A stretch of 25,989 nucleotides of DNA, taken from a virus. The notes under the pieces were generated by a model. That model saw nothing but the letters and a program-made list of their open reading frames with translations, did not search any database and was not told where the DNA came from. Location: positions 1 to 25,989 of the IMG/VR virus record IMGVR_UViG_3300009508_000051; one strand, 5' to 3'. Positions 1-8,533 of the stretch are shown here, piece by piece. The position numbers and the translations under genes were made by a program. How positions within the stretch are numbered: the stretch's first letter is position 1; each line of letters begins with the position of its first letter.

Positions 1-24
1 GACCCGATCCCCTAATGTTGCCAT
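1..24 (-). CDS. Start of a further tail-region gene, cut by the window edge
   Basis: Only eight codons are visible, reading MATLGDRV. The start is supported by a very good ribosome-binding site: the minus strand reads AGGAGGCCATC directly before the ATG, the strongest Shine-Dalgarno match in this part of the window. It lies 134 bases after the tail-fibre-like gene on the same strand. Proteins starting this way are frequent among small tail-fibre or tail-needle components of alphaproteobacterial phages, where a segment like GDRVTALA begins a coiled coil, but eight residues cannot prove that. Function unknown. Confidence 0.45.
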
Positions 25-107
25 GATGGCCTCCTGTTAGATGTTGCATATGCGCTTTTACATTACACGATATTTGCCTATTGTGCCAGTCATATACTTA
101 CCGGGCA

Positions 108-136
108 AATAACTGGTTTAATATGGCTGGTGTCAA
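108..136 (-). promoter_or_regulatory. Candidate promoter for the leftmost gene
   Basis: The 134-base gap before the leftmost gene holds a perfect minus-strand -35 hexamer, TTGACA (131-136). The -10 at a 17-base spacing is poor (GTTATT, 108-113). A 7-base inverted repeat, ATTTGCC (72-78) and GGCAAAT (104-110), lies just downstream. The unusually long gap for this compact genome and the strong -35 suggest separate control of the last gene; the weak -10 keeps confidence low. Confidence 0.25.
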
Positions 137-158
137 GGATATAGATATCATATTAGTA

Positions 159-821
159 TTATCTTAACTCACGCCAATATGCTATATTACCACCATTTAA
201 GTTGTAAACTCCATAATACCATTGATCTGGGATTATACACTGCATACCGCTATAATAGGAGGCAGTAGCAATTCCTGAAATTGACCCAGAAGTTGTTCCT
301 GCTCTTAGCTCAATAGTATTTTGCGCACCAGTTCCTATAGATACTTGAATGGGCCTTCCAGTTGTGTTCTGGTAAACAGTACCTATTGATCTTGAAGGGC
401 TTTGCCAAGTCTGACCCACACCAATAGGCTCAGGACTGTTAGCAACTACAGCAGCCAATACTTTAGCTGGCGAGACAAGACTTTCAGTAGTTCCAGTACC
501 AGCTTCCCAAGTAGCTGTTGTTTGATCTCCCAGAAGGCCAGTTTGAGAACCAGAGGTTGTGACCACCTTAGTGTCGTCAAGTATCTCAAACTTGTAAGTA
601 GACTGGTTGATATAAGCTACGTTGATCCAAGCAAGGTTATCCTCATCTCTGATCTTTAGAAGCTGTGTGTCAATCTCATACCACCACATATTAGCATATG
701 GCGTTGAAGGCGCATTATTTGCGCTGTTGTTTGATGCCAAAGCCTGAAGGGCATCTTCAATATCTTCTCTGGCACTAACTGCATTTTGAGCCCCACTAAT
801 AGTAAAGGGATGAGTTGTCAT
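159..821 (-). CDS. Tail-fibre-like / distal tail protein
   Basis: A 220-residue protein following the J-like tail tip gene by two bases, the usual place for a tail fibre or receptor-binding accessory protein. The N-terminal part (about 1-75) contains ANMWWYEIDTQLLKIRDEDN, resembling the short beta-rich repeats of phage tail-fibre proteins that describe a WYxT/DxxxxLxxRxxxNxxW motif. The middle is Thr/Gly/Ser rich, and the C-terminal region (about 130-220) is beta-rich with Tyr and Trp, as in receptor-binding tips. The start has GGAG about nine bases upstream. Role at the adsorption end of the tail is inferred from position and composition; no enzymatic motif is seen. Confidence 0.6.
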   Translation of the reverse strand: MTTHPFTISGAQNAVSAREDIEDALQALASNNSANNAPSTPYANMWWYEIDTQLLKIRDEDNLAWINVAYINQSTYKFEILDDTKVVTTSGSQTGLLGDQTTATWEAGTGTTESLVSPAKVLAAVVANSPEPIGVGQTWQSPSRSIGTVYQNTTGRPIQVSIGTGAQNTIELRAGTTSGSISGIATASYYSGMQCIIPDQWYYGVYNLNGGNIAYWRELR

Positions 822-823
822 TT

Positions 824-3571
824 TTAATACTCCACTATTGCACTAAGTGCAGTTACATCTGGCGTTACTTTTGCATTTGTGTTTGAAAGTATAGCCCTAA
901 ATTGAACATATCGTCCAACAACTTCACCAGCAGCCACAACATAATTTTCACTAGAAAGACCACCTACAGTATCAGATGCTCTAGCCTGCACAACCACTGC
1001 AAAATCACCAAAGTCTGTTTCTTGATCTGTCCAGTCATCCATGTTCCCCGGCCATGTATCCCAATTGCCGGGTATATCATCCCAAGTAACTTCACCATTT
1101 ACAGCATCTAAATGTTTTCTTGTTGCTGTAAAAGAGGATGAAAGCCTCACTGTTCTTGGTGTTAAGCCAATATCAATATAATGATTAGAACTATCCTCAT
1201 GCCAGAATTGATAAATACCCTGCGCATTAGCGGAGGAATAAGAATTTATTTCCAATGAGTTACCAGAAACAGTTACATTAGAACTTCCTGATAGCCCCTG
1301 ACCGCTAAATAAAGTGTGCTCATTGGTGGTATCTGTTTGATTAAGTGGAGGAAGCTCGGACGCTAAAACAGTTGTATCAGGGGCGGTAGTGCTTTCATTT
1401 CCTGATTTATCTACCGCAGAAATAAACCACTTCCCAGCCAGTGAGGGATAAGTAATTGACGTGGCTGGACGTGCGATTTTCTTAACTTTCAGATTACTTA
1501 AAGACTTTGAGTTGCCAAAGGTCTCAGAAGTATTTGAATTATAATACAGTTTATAATGAGACAGGTCTATATCAGTTACAGCATCCCACTCAAAAAATAG
1601 TGTGCCGCCCGATAATATGTGGCTTAATGTTGTTGGGGGACTGGGCGGTGTTGTGTCTGGATTGACGGTATGAACTACAGAAGTTTCTGCGCCTTTGAAA
1701 CCTAGAGCATTAACTGGGGTTACTGAAATGTCGTAATTTATACCAGAACCACCCGATACAGGAGCGTCTATTCCAACAATTTCAAACCTGCCAGCAGTTG
1801 TTCCCTCATTAATCAAAATTGTCTGCGCCACTGATTTGTAAATATTATCATCAGATTTTTTATATTTGAGAATAACTGAGCTTATTCTTTCAATATCTGC
1901 TGAATTAACCCGCACAATCAGAACATTCACAACGCTTTCATTTACCTCACGATATTCCTTAGTCACGCTGAGGGAGATATTAGGAACATCATAATATCTT
2001 GGAAGGGTTGTGTTGTTTGTAATGATTGTCTGTTCATCAGAATTGGTAAAGCCGAAAGCGGCTTGACTGCTTTCTCTCAGCGTCAAATTTACACGAAGAT
2101 CACCGCCCTCAACGTCAGGCTGCAACCTCCAACCAATAACCTCAAAGGTTTTTTCATTTCCAACTCCCCATCCATATCTCTTGTTTTGGATGTAAATAAA
2201 ATCTCCTACCTGAACATCAAAAGCATTCATGCCAAAATCAGCACTAAGCGTTAGTTGCTCACGATTTCTCATTAGCATTTGCTTGGCAATTCTTTGAGCC
2301 GCCAACGGATTAGTTGTAAAAGGTAGGTTGAGATCAAGAACAGTCTCAATATTATTATCATCCGCAAGAAAATTATCAGAGCTAACTTGAGGGTAATCTG
2401 CGCTTATGAAATCGTTGGCAGCATCAATAAATGTTCCACGAACAGCGTTGAAATTATCTCGCATGGAAATTTTAGTGTCCATCTGGATGCCGCTTCTAAA
2501 ATCGTCCATAGTCAATGTTTTCGTTGGCGCTATCCAATCCCCTGCATATAGCCTCCAATACCCCGCACCCCAAAACAAAGTACCTCCGCAGGTTGTCATC
2601 ATCCTCTGTAAAATATTCCCCCGGCTTTCAGCGCCACCAATAACTCCATTCATTGTGAATTGAGGTGTACCATCAGAAAGAATTGTTGTGTCATCACATA
2701 TCTGCGCCGCAGCTTCAAATGTGGAATAGTCTATTGAATTATCACCAAGGCCATAATTTGACTGCAAATAATCCTTTATGCACCAAGCTGCATTGTTAGT
2801 GTAAGCTGCGGTTTGATTGACCCCATTAACAGTCTTAACTATCTTTTTGCCTTTGATTTTTGCCGTAACAGTCGGCAGTCCACCGGAAAATACATCTTGG
2901 TTGTAGGTAAATTGACAATATATATAAGCTAGTCCCTTGCCAATGAAATCACTGTCTACGCTTATGCCATCCGCAGAATGCAACGTATTAGCCAAAGAAT
3001 TAGTGGAATTTGCGAATGGGCTATTAGCGGCTGTTTGATTTCCAGTGTGCTTATATACTCTGGCATAATACTCAGTTACTTGGCCTTCGCCATATTTAGA
3101 GTACGATTTTGAATAGGGGGAAGATGTAACAAGCTCATTGCTCATCGTGACTACTTCATCATTGAAATATATTTCCTCAATTGCCTCAACCTCATGGGCG
3201 GCGAGCACAATGATTTGATGGAGTGTTTTATTGTTGGTGCCAGTGCTCTCCAGAAAAGTAACAGTGCCACCCTTCCTGACCTCACCATAAACAAATTCAG
3301 CAGGAGGCAAAGGCTCCTTCCTGTTTTGGAGAAGGGTTCCTGAGTTGTTTAATCCACCAAAATCGGGAATTTTTGGCATAACAGCGCCAACGACAGCGGA
3401 AGCCACCACAGCAATAGTTACAACACCAACGGCGTATAGGACCGCCAAAGAGCTTGTAGACGCTCCGATAAACGCCAAAACTGCATTCCCGATTGTTATC
3501 GGCTCTCTCGGCGCAATCTCAAATTGCTTGCGATGGCGCATCACATTGAAGGGGAAATTAGTATTATTCAT
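824..3571 (-). CDS. J-like central tail tip / host-specificity protein
   Basis: At 915 residues this is the largest protein of the window and occupies the classic lambda J position after the NlpC-like gene. Family knowledge: such proteins form the tail hub and tip and determine host contact. Residues 80-110 (KEPLPPAEFVYGEVRKGG) match the N-terminal pattern of phage tail proteins of this class, and the middle (about 260-560) has the hub-like segments with RGNILQRMM and DFRSGI. A fibronectin-III-like domain is visible around 635-745, beginning DTTPPSPPT. Residues 28-66 are strikingly hydrophobic and could insert in a membrane. The start overlaps the stop of the previous gene as ATGA. Confident about class, not about receptor. 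Confidence 0.85.
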   Translation of the reverse strand: MNNTNFPFNVMRHRKQFEIAPREPITIGNAVLAFIGASTSSLAVLYAVGVVTIAVVASAVVGAVMPKIPDFGGLNNSGTLLQNRKEPLPPAEFVYGEVRKGGTVTFLESTGTNNKTLHQIIVLAAHEVEAIEEIYFNDEVVTMSNELVTSSPYSKSYSKYGEGQVTEYYARVYKHTGNQTAANSPFANSTNSLANTLHSADGISVDSDFIGKGLAYIYCQFTYNQDVFSGGLPTVTAKIKGKKIVKTVNGVNQTAAYTNNAAWCIKDYLQSNYGLGDNSIDYSTFEAAAQICDDTTILSDGTPQFTMNGVIGGAESRGNILQRMMTTCGGTLFWGAGYWRLYAGDWIAPTKTLTMDDFRSGIQMDTKISMRDNFNAVRGTFIDAANDFISADYPQVSSDNFLADDNNIETVLDLNLPFTTNPLAAQRIAKQMLMRNREQLTLSADFGMNAFDVQVGDFIYIQNKRYGWGVGNEKTFEVIGWRLQPDVEGGDLRVNLTLRESSQAAFGFTNSDEQTIITNNTTLPRYYDVPNISLSVTKEYREVNESVVNVLIVRVNSADIERISSVILKYKKSDDNIYKSVAQTILINEGTTAGRFEIVGIDAPVSGGSGINYDISVTPVNALGFKGAETSVVHTVNPDTTPPSPPTTLSHILSGGTLFFEWDAVTDIDLSHYKLYYNSNTSETFGNSKSLSNLKVKKIARPATSITYPSLAGKWFISAVDKSGNESTTAPDTTVLASELPPLNQTDTTNEHTLFSGQGLSGSSNVTVSGNSLEINSYSSANAQGIYQFWHEDSSNHYIDIGLTPRTVRLSSSFTATRKHLDAVNGEVTWDDIPGNWDTWPGNMDDWTDQETDFGDFAVVVQARASDTVGGLSSENYVVAAGEVVGRYVQFRAILSNTNAKVTPDVTALSAIVEY

Positions 3572-3978
3572 TTAAGAACCCATGCGCTTTCTACATATTC
3601 ATTGTTTAATTTTATAAGGCCGTCTTTAGCCAAGAATACAGATCGTGAACCAAGTGAAATTCCAAAAGCTGACCCAGTAACCCAGCGTTGATTTACGCTT
3701 GTTGTCACAAGGCTTCCAAAAATTGGACTATCTATTCTTTTCATTTTGCTAGTCAAGCCATTGAAAAGTGTTGAATGTTTGAATTCCCTGCGCAAACTTG
3801 AAGCGTGTTTAGGCATTGAACCGTTCATATAACGTCCCATCCAATCATCAGCATATCCAACCCCATACATAGCACGAAAAGCATTATTCGTGAAGGTAAA
3901 GCAATCATTAACCCCCCACATGAACGGCTCATCCTTAATGTTGGATATGTATATATTTAATCGGTGCTTCGGCCCCAT
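3568..3978 (-). CDS. NlpC/P60-like (DUF6950-type) tail protein
   Basis: A 136-residue protein between the hub gene and J, where lambda K and the GTA cell-wall hydrolase lie. Residues 19-30 contain WGVNDCFTF, matching the W-G-x-x-D-C motif in which the cysteine is the nucleophile of NlpC/P60-like folds. The usual following histidine is hard to place: no clear GH motif is visible in the second half, where GSLVTTS and SAFGISLG occur, so it may be a structural, catalytically weakened relative. It overlaps the preceding gene by 22 bases and J by four. Expected role: local peptidoglycan cleavage or tail tip assembly during infection. Confidence 0.6.
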   Translation of the reverse strand: MGPKHRLNIYISNIKDEPFMWGVNDCFTFTNNAFRAMYGVGYADDWMGRYMNGSMPKHASSLRREFKHSTLFNGLTSKMKRIDSPIFGSLVTTSVNQRWVTGSAFGISLGSRSVFLAKDGLIKLNNEYVESAWVLK

Positions 3979-4559
3979 GCTACCTGTTGATCCTGTATTG
4001 TTTGAACGAATGAAAAGAAACTATCGTCTGAATATCTCGATTTATGATTTTCTTGGGTGTAACGCCAGCCGCTAGACCTCTCAAGCTCTACTAAATTACT
4101 TTCAACTTGCATTTGAATGGTGCTGGCATTTTCATCATCTGAAATTGTCATTTTATCCATTTTGCCACTGAATATTTGAATGACATCGCTGGAGTTTTTT
4201 TCCCCAAAATATAAACGGAATTCCCGCCTTTGGTATGGCTCCTGAAGCGCAATTGACAATATGTCTGAGTTTAGACCTGTGAGTGTTACAGATAATGACT
4301 TGGCAGATAGGTCATTTACTTCACTCAATCCTCCAATAGAAAGAAGAGCCCCTGTGCCTACGAAAACTTGATTTGATCCTTGAACCTCAATCGTTCTATT
4401 TTCAATGCCAGTCCAAAGACGTAATGGCGCTACATCAAAATCATTTCCGTCAATATCGGTCACTGTCCTAGTATCGAACATAAACTCAACGGCATAGAAA
4501 GGCTCTATGGTTGCACCTGTCAGGGCCGATAGTAATGAAGCTGAAATATTACGGCTCAT
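3957..4559 (-). CDS. Tail hub / baseplate protein (GTA DUF2163 position)
   Basis: A 200-residue protein starting MSRNISASLLSAL. I chose this ATG because it forms an ATGA overlap with the stop of the previous gene; an upstream in-frame ATG would overlap 60 bases more. The order tape measure, two about 200-residue proteins, NlpC-like, J-like is that of lambda M-L-K-I-J and of the Rhodobacter GTA (DUF2460, DUF2163, NlpC). Residues 25-60 (EFMFDTRTV..DGNDF..APLRLWTG) read like the beta-rich first domain of DUF2163-type proteins, but I do not see a decisive motif. Likely part of the distal tail complex. Confidence 0.6.
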   Translation of the reverse strand: MSRNISASLLSALTGATIEPFYAVEFMFDTRTVTDIDGNDFDVAPLRLWTGIENRTIEVQGSNQVFVGTGALLSIGGLSEVNDLSAKSLSVTLTGLNSDILSIALQEPYQRREFRLYFGEKNSSDVIQIFSGKMDKMTISDDENASTIQMQVESNLVELERSSGWRYTQENHKSRYSDDSFFSFVQTIQDQQVAWGRSTD

Positions 4560-5152
4560 AATGCCTCGCTGCATGAAAAACTTATACCATATCGGCTGAC
4601 ATGATCTGCGCTCCAAACTAATGAATTTGCATCCATTCGAAAGACCCCTTTTGCTGAAGAGAAAATTACGTTGTCGTTTGTGCTGATAGCAGACTTCAAT
4701 GGCGGCTGAATAGTTACAACCCCATCCCCTGTGTTATTATCCACAACCATATGAAGCCGCGCGTTAGCTCCAGTTCCAAATTGCAAATAGCTCCCACTAT
4801 TAATTTTTTTTCCAGAACCAATTGTCAGGTTCACAGATGTATCTCCAATGGCCGCATCCGCCGCCACAGTTACGGCAGAGGGAATAGCGTCACCAGTAAC
4901 CTCATTTGCATCAGGATCGCCCAAAAGAAAGGTGTTAGCTCTCCCCTCACAGAGCATAAAGAAAGACTGCCACTCTCTCGCTAAATCACGCCTCATAGGG
5001 GGTAAAGTGAGCGTTGCTGTCCATTGGTCCTTGGAATACTTATGCACCTGTGTAGCGCCCGTAAATGGGCTCTGAGACACCGCTACGGCGCGGCTAATGC
5101 CCCATTCTGAACTGGTAAAGGCTGGACTTGTTGGCATAGTTATAAGTGTCAT
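4556..5152 (-). CDS. Distal tail protein, minor tail component
   Basis: A 198-residue protein directly after the tape measure gene, the place of lambda M / GTA DUF2460-like distal tail proteins. It is beta-rich, with a conserved-looking N-terminal segment containing FTSSEWG and, at about 45-75, a WTATLTLPPMRRDLAREW stretch, then FLLGDPDA. This pattern is seen in minor tail proteins of environmental siphophages. Membrane segments are absent. Role: connecting the tail tube end to the hub, inferred from order. Confidence 0.6.
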   Translation of the reverse strand: MTLITMPTSPAFTSSEWGISRAVAVSQSPFTGATQVHKYSKDQWTATLTLPPMRRDLAREWQSFFMLCEGRANTFLLGDPDANEVTGDAIPSAVTVAADAAIGDTSVNLTIGSGKKINSGSYLQFGTGANARLHMVVDNNTGDGVVTIQPPLKSAISTNDNVIFSSAKGVFRMDANSLVWSADHVSRYGISFSCSEAL

Positions 5153-5155
5153 ATA

Positions 5156-7345
5156 TCACCCGAATGCTTGACCATAAGAGCCGCCGCGCCGTTTAGCATC
5201 GACAACACCTCTCATGGCTTCCTGTTTGAACCTTGGCATAAGTGAGATCATTTCAGCTTTTACTGTCTGAGATACCCCGGCGCTCACGTTAATGGTTTGC
5301 TGGATTATTGTACCACCGCCGCTACCAAGAGCGTTCTTCGTGTTGTGGTTGTTCATAATATTTGAGGCTGATTTTGGAACGATAAGCTCCGGCCCTCTTT
5401 CCCCAACAATTTGAGGCATATTTGCATTTAGGTTCCCACCATCGGCAGAACCACCAATGGCATCCCCCGCAATTTTCCCGATGAAACCTCCAACCGGGCC
5501 GCCTATAGCACTTCCAATTGCCCCAAATATACCGCCCAACACTGGCTTTATGATTTGAGCTTTAAGAGCATCAGCGATCATTTCATTGACAGTTTGTTTG
5601 AACATACTTCCAAGTGATTGCAGGTCAATTTTGCCCCTCATAACCATGTCAGTAAGGCTGTCAGCCATTGTATCAAAGGCTTGGTTGGCACGGTCTGTAA
5701 GCTGTTTATAAAGCGGGTCTAGTTCCAAAAGCTCTTGCTTCAATATGGCAATCGCATCAAGAGCCTGAGCCTTCAGTGCCTCATCCATTCTTGGCAGTGC
5801 TTTTTCTATTGCTTCGATGGTTTGTAAGAGCTTGATCTCTTCGGGCAAAAGTCCCTCGATAGTAGTTTTGAGCTTTTTGAATTCTCCATCCGTTACAGTA
5901 GCCGCAACACCCGCTCCCATAAGAGCATTTTGTATTCCCTCAATTGTGGCATCAACATCAAGAGCGACACTTTCACCGGGATTTAGCATTACAAATCCAC
6001 TCCCGGTTTGAAAAAGTTTTTGTCTAGCCTCGTCTATAGCTTCTGCGCTTTTACCAAAATATTCTGATACGTCCCCAATACTACCCTTTAAATCTTCCGG
6101 CAGTCTTTCGTAAACATCTGAGGCAAAAGATGCAAGTCTGTCTTTGAGGCCGTCCGTAGCGCCAGTGATCTCTCCAAAAATTGCCGCTATTACCAACCAA
6201 GTTCCTATACCTTTTTTGGTAACACTATTAAGAATGGCCTGAGTAATTCCAATTGCTCTTAGTCCTCTGGCAAGTTTGATCGCGCCTTCTGCGGCAGTGA
6301 ACAGTTTAGCCGCAAATTTATAAGCTACAAAAACGCCAACAACGACAATCACTTTGTCCATATTTTCTTTAATGAGCAATATTGCCCCAGCAACAGCGTC
6401 CATAAGATCAGCAAGCTCAAACCCAAACATTTGCATCAAAATAGAACCCGCAGTTGCGGCCACTTGATAAATTGACCTGAACAACATTGCCACTTCACCG
6501 CTTATGTCGGCAATAAAGGTCAGAACCCTACCCAGAGCAGAAAATGCTTTTCCTACTTTGTCGCCAATTAAAGTTGCAAGATCACCGCTACTGTTAATCA
6601 TACCAGTGATGACGTTTATTAAGTCCGTGAACCCCTGATTAAGACCGCTTTGCGCAACTTTTTTTCTAAAATTAAACATAGCATCGCCAAACATAGACAA
6701 TGCACCATTTGTTGTCTTGGCAAATTCAGCCATAGCTCCATCGGACGTGCCGCCAGTTCCAAAATGCTCAATCAGAACCTTAGCGGTATCCTGAGCATTA
6801 ACTGAAACTCCAGCTTTCAAACCCATAAAGGCATTAACGCCCTTTTGCTGGAAAAGATCAGCAGATGCCGCGCCAGCAGAGAGAGCCCTTTGTACGTTCT
6901 CAGCGGCCATTTCAAAAGGAATATTAAACTGCGCAGCAATGTTGCCTGTGATCTGCATAAGCTCACCAAGCTCATCAGCATTATCAGCAGCCGCCGCAAG
7001 AGAACCGGAGCCAGATTGAATTTGATCTAATGAGAATGGAACCTTGGAAGCAAAGGCAGTCATCATCTCAAATGCTTTTCCGCCCTCATCAACACTTCCT
7101 AAAAGGCCATTAAGTTGAACCCTCAACCCCTCGATAGCCGCGCCAGTTTGTATTGATGACTTTATAAATCCAGAAAAAAGCGCGACACCGCCCAAAGCGG
7201 CAGCGGCCTTTGCCACACCCGCAAAGGCGGATTTCATTTTGCTGCCAGCTTCATCAGTATGCTTTGCAACTTTGGAAAGATCGCGCCTTAAATCAGACAT
7301 ATCCGCTTCAATACGGACTAAGAGGGTGTCAATTGTTGTCGCCAT
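5156..7345 (-). CDS. Tail tape measure protein
   Basis: A 729-residue protein that sets tail length and occupies the tube lumen. The N-terminus (1-45) is a charged helical segment, residues 45-65 and 300-400 hold alternating hydrophobic helices including VIVVVGVFVAYKF, and a glycine-rich hydrophobic stretch follows at about 625-660. The C-terminus carries the typical lambda-H-like signature PQIVGERGPELIVPKSAS near 670-690. With roughly 1.5 angstrom per residue the tail would be about 110 nm. Its ATG overlaps the stop of the chaperone frame as TAATG, which fits the rule that chaperones precede the tape measure. Confidence 0.93.
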   Translation of the reverse strand: MATTIDTLLVRIEADMSDLRRDLSKVAKHTDEAGSKMKSAFAGVAKAAAALGGVALFSGFIKSSIQTGAAIEGLRVQLNGLLGSVDEGGKAFEMMTAFASKVPFSLDQIQSGSGSLAAAADNADELGELMQITGNIAAQFNIPFEMAAENVQRALSAGAASADLFQQKGVNAFMGLKAGVSVNAQDTAKVLIEHFGTGGTSDGAMAEFAKTTNGALSMFGDAMFNFRKKVAQSGLNQGFTDLINVITGMINSSGDLATLIGDKVGKAFSALGRVLTFIADISGEVAMLFRSIYQVAATAGSILMQMFGFELADLMDAVAGAILLIKENMDKVIVVVGVFVAYKFAAKLFTAAEGAIKLARGLRAIGITQAILNSVTKKGIGTWLVIAAIFGEITGATDGLKDRLASFASDVYERLPEDLKGSIGDVSEYFGKSAEAIDEARQKLFQTGSGFVMLNPGESVALDVDATIEGIQNALMGAGVAATVTDGEFKKLKTTIEGLLPEEIKLLQTIEAIEKALPRMDEALKAQALDAIAILKQELLELDPLYKQLTDRANQAFDTMADSLTDMVMRGKIDLQSLGSMFKQTVNEMIADALKAQIIKPVLGGIFGAIGSAIGGPVGGFIGKIAGDAIGGSADGGNLNANMPQIVGERGPELIVPKSASNIMNNHNTKNALGSGGGTIIQQTINVSAGVSQTVKAEMISLMPRFKQEAMRGVVDAKRRGGSYGQAFG

Positions 7346-7533
7346 TAGTCTGGGAACCTTTCCATTAGGTCTTCAAGCTCTTCTTTATCTAATGGCGGCG
7401 GAGAGCCACCCGAATTGAATTCAGAAAAACCTTCAAGAGCGAATTTAAATTCCTCAAAAGACATCTCCCAAAAATCAGACGATGACATTCGCATCTTTCC
7501 AAGAGCCGCCTTTAGCCATTCATCCCAAGGCAA
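7345..7533 (-). CDS. Tail assembly chaperone, downstream (T-like) frame
   Basis: These 62 codons resemble the short GTA chaperone family (rcc01693-like, Phage_TAC_2): WDEWLKAALGKMRMSSSDFWEMSFEEF at the N-terminal end, with the conserved W-x-A-x-G-x-x-x-x-S-x-x-F-W-x-M-x-x-x-E pattern. There is no ATG; the only nearby start is TTG at 7533, and its SD-like GAGGA touches it, too close for good initiation. The frame is open upstream to the GGGAAAG heptamer of the preceding gene, so the natural product is probably a -1 frameshift fusion of 178 residues (106 from the upstream gene, a 10-residue GSGGGVSIEE linker, then this part). Independent translation from TTG cannot be excluded. Confidence 0.75.
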   Translation of the reverse strand: MPWDEWLKAALGKMRMSSSDFWEMSFEEFKFALEGFSEFNSGGSPPPLDKEELEDLMERFPD

Positions 7534-7544
7534 TTCCTCAATAC

Positions 7545-7880
7545 TTACTCCGCCGCCACTTCCTTTCCCTCTTCATCATTCCCAATAATAAAGACGATAA
7601 CCTCAGCAACACATTTTACACCCTCAGAAAATCCGGCTTCCCAAATTAGCTTTGAAACATCTTTGTCTTTTAAATCAGCCCCACTGGTTCTCAAAACTGG
7701 GGTTAAGATAGAAACCATATCTGAAGCAGACAAATCAGCATCTTGCAATCCAGTTGCAATCTTTAAAATCCCGCGACCAGTATTGCTCTCAATCCTCATT
7801 ATGGTGTCCATCGACACCTTGCAAAGAAACTCCTGATCCGCCAGATTTATTTTTAGTTCGCCGCGCTTTGGGTTTGTCAT
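7545..7880 (-). CDS. Tail assembly chaperone, upstream (G-like) protein
   Basis: A 111-residue protein of the GTA-type tail chaperone family (Phage_TAC_11-like): it starts MTNPKRGELKINLADQEFLC, continues with a short conserved segment around MDTIMRIESNTGRGI, and is helical after residue 50, as in the family. Such proteins coat the tape measure during tail assembly. AAGGA lies upstream of the ATG. The last six codons contain the slippery heptamer, and the zero-frame protein ends just after it with EVAAE. It overlaps the previous gene by 92 bases in another frame. Confidence 0.82.
   Translation of the reverse strand: MTNPKRGELKINLADQEFLCKVSMDTIMRIESNTGRGILKIATGLQDADLSASDMVSILTPVLRTSGADLKDKDVSKLIWEAGFSEGVKCVAEVIVFIIGNDEEGKEVAAE
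7563..7569 (-). promoter_or_regulatory. Programmed -1 frameshift site (GGGAAAG)
   Basis: On the minus strand the zero-frame codons read GAG GGA AAG GAA, so the heptamer is phased as G GGA AAG, the X-XXY-YYZ arrangement needed for tandem -1 slippage. After slippage the ribosome reads GGG AAA GGA AGT and enters exactly the frame of the downstream chaperone segment, which stays open to the TAA at 7345-7347. GGGAAAG is the known slippery sequence of lambda G-GT. I did not identify a clear downstream stimulatory hairpin. Confidence 0.8.
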
Positions 7881-8085
7881 CCTTGACTTCCTTTACATCC
7901 ATTACAAAAACTTCGCCGCGACCATGTAAATCAACAGCTTTAAGCACCTCAAATTGAGAGCCATCGGCCTTGAAGCTGTCACCAACCTCAAGGCCAGAGG
8001 AACAAGGCACCACAAAAATGACGCCCCTACGATGGCTTAAATACGAAACACCACCAAATTCGACAGTCGCATTAATCCAAGCCAT
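7789..8085 (-). CDS. Small tail-region protein of unknown function
   Basis: A 98-residue protein between the major tail protein and the chaperones. Residues 1-65 look like a small beta domain (INATVEFGGVSYLSHRRGVIFVVP..GLEVGDSF), followed by a lysine-rich, low-complexity tail that is encoded inside the first 92 bases of the chaperone gene. The first two thirds are not overlapped and look well-formed. Small proteins at this position occur in many siphophages; no function is known to me. Confidence 0.6.
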   Translation of the reverse strand: MAWINATVEFGGVSYLSHRRGVIFVVPCSSGLEVGDSFKADGSQFEVLKAVDLHGRGEVFVMDVKEVKDDKPKARRTKNKSGGSGVSLQGVDGHHNED

Positions 8086-8096
8086 TCATAAATTCC

Positions 8097-8522
8097 TTAT
8101 GCAGAGGTAAATGCAACCGATCCAGAACTCTCAAGAGTTACAGAGTAGGTTACTTCACCATTATATTCGCCGCCATATTCCAAAGAGGCGATGTGGAACT
8201 TGCCCTGATATGTACCGAAATCAGGAATAATTACCTCAAAGTTTGGAATATCAGCGCCACCAAATGCCGTGCGCAGTGTTGCTTCAGAAGCCGCATCAGT
8301 AAATACGCCAGAACCAGAAACGGAAACGCTTTCAACGCCTCCATCAGCTAACAGCTCACGCGTATTTGCGCTGTCCTTGTTGGTAATATCTACAGTCTCT
8401 TGGTTCATCGTGATTGATGTTGAACGCAAGCCACCGACTGTTGTGTAAGTATCCGCAGATGCAGCGCCATCCGCAGCCGCACCAATTTTTAAAAGCAGGG
8501 CAGAGCCTTTTTGAGCCGCCAT
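8097..8522 (-). CDS. Major tail tube protein (TP901-1 family)
   Basis: A 141-residue protein with the TP901-1-type tail tube pattern: start MAAQKGSALLLKIG, then TYTTVGGLRSTSITMNQETVDITNKDS (about 25-52), a segment of the form VSVSGSGVFTDAASE, and a C-terminal YSVTLESSGSVAFTSA. These proteins polymerise as stacked hexamers to form the tail tube. A good SD (AGGAGTG) lies upstream, as expected for an abundant virion protein. Neighbours (DUF3168 upstream, chaperones downstream) agree. Confidence 0.9.
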   Translation of the reverse strand: MAAQKGSALLLKIGAAADGAASADTYTTVGGLRSTSITMNQETVDITNKDSANTRELLADGGVESVSVSGSGVFTDAASEATLRTAFGGADIPNFEVIIPDFGTYQGKFHIASLEYGGEYNGEVTYSVTLESSGSVAFTSA

Positions 8523-8533
8523 GTTATCACTCC

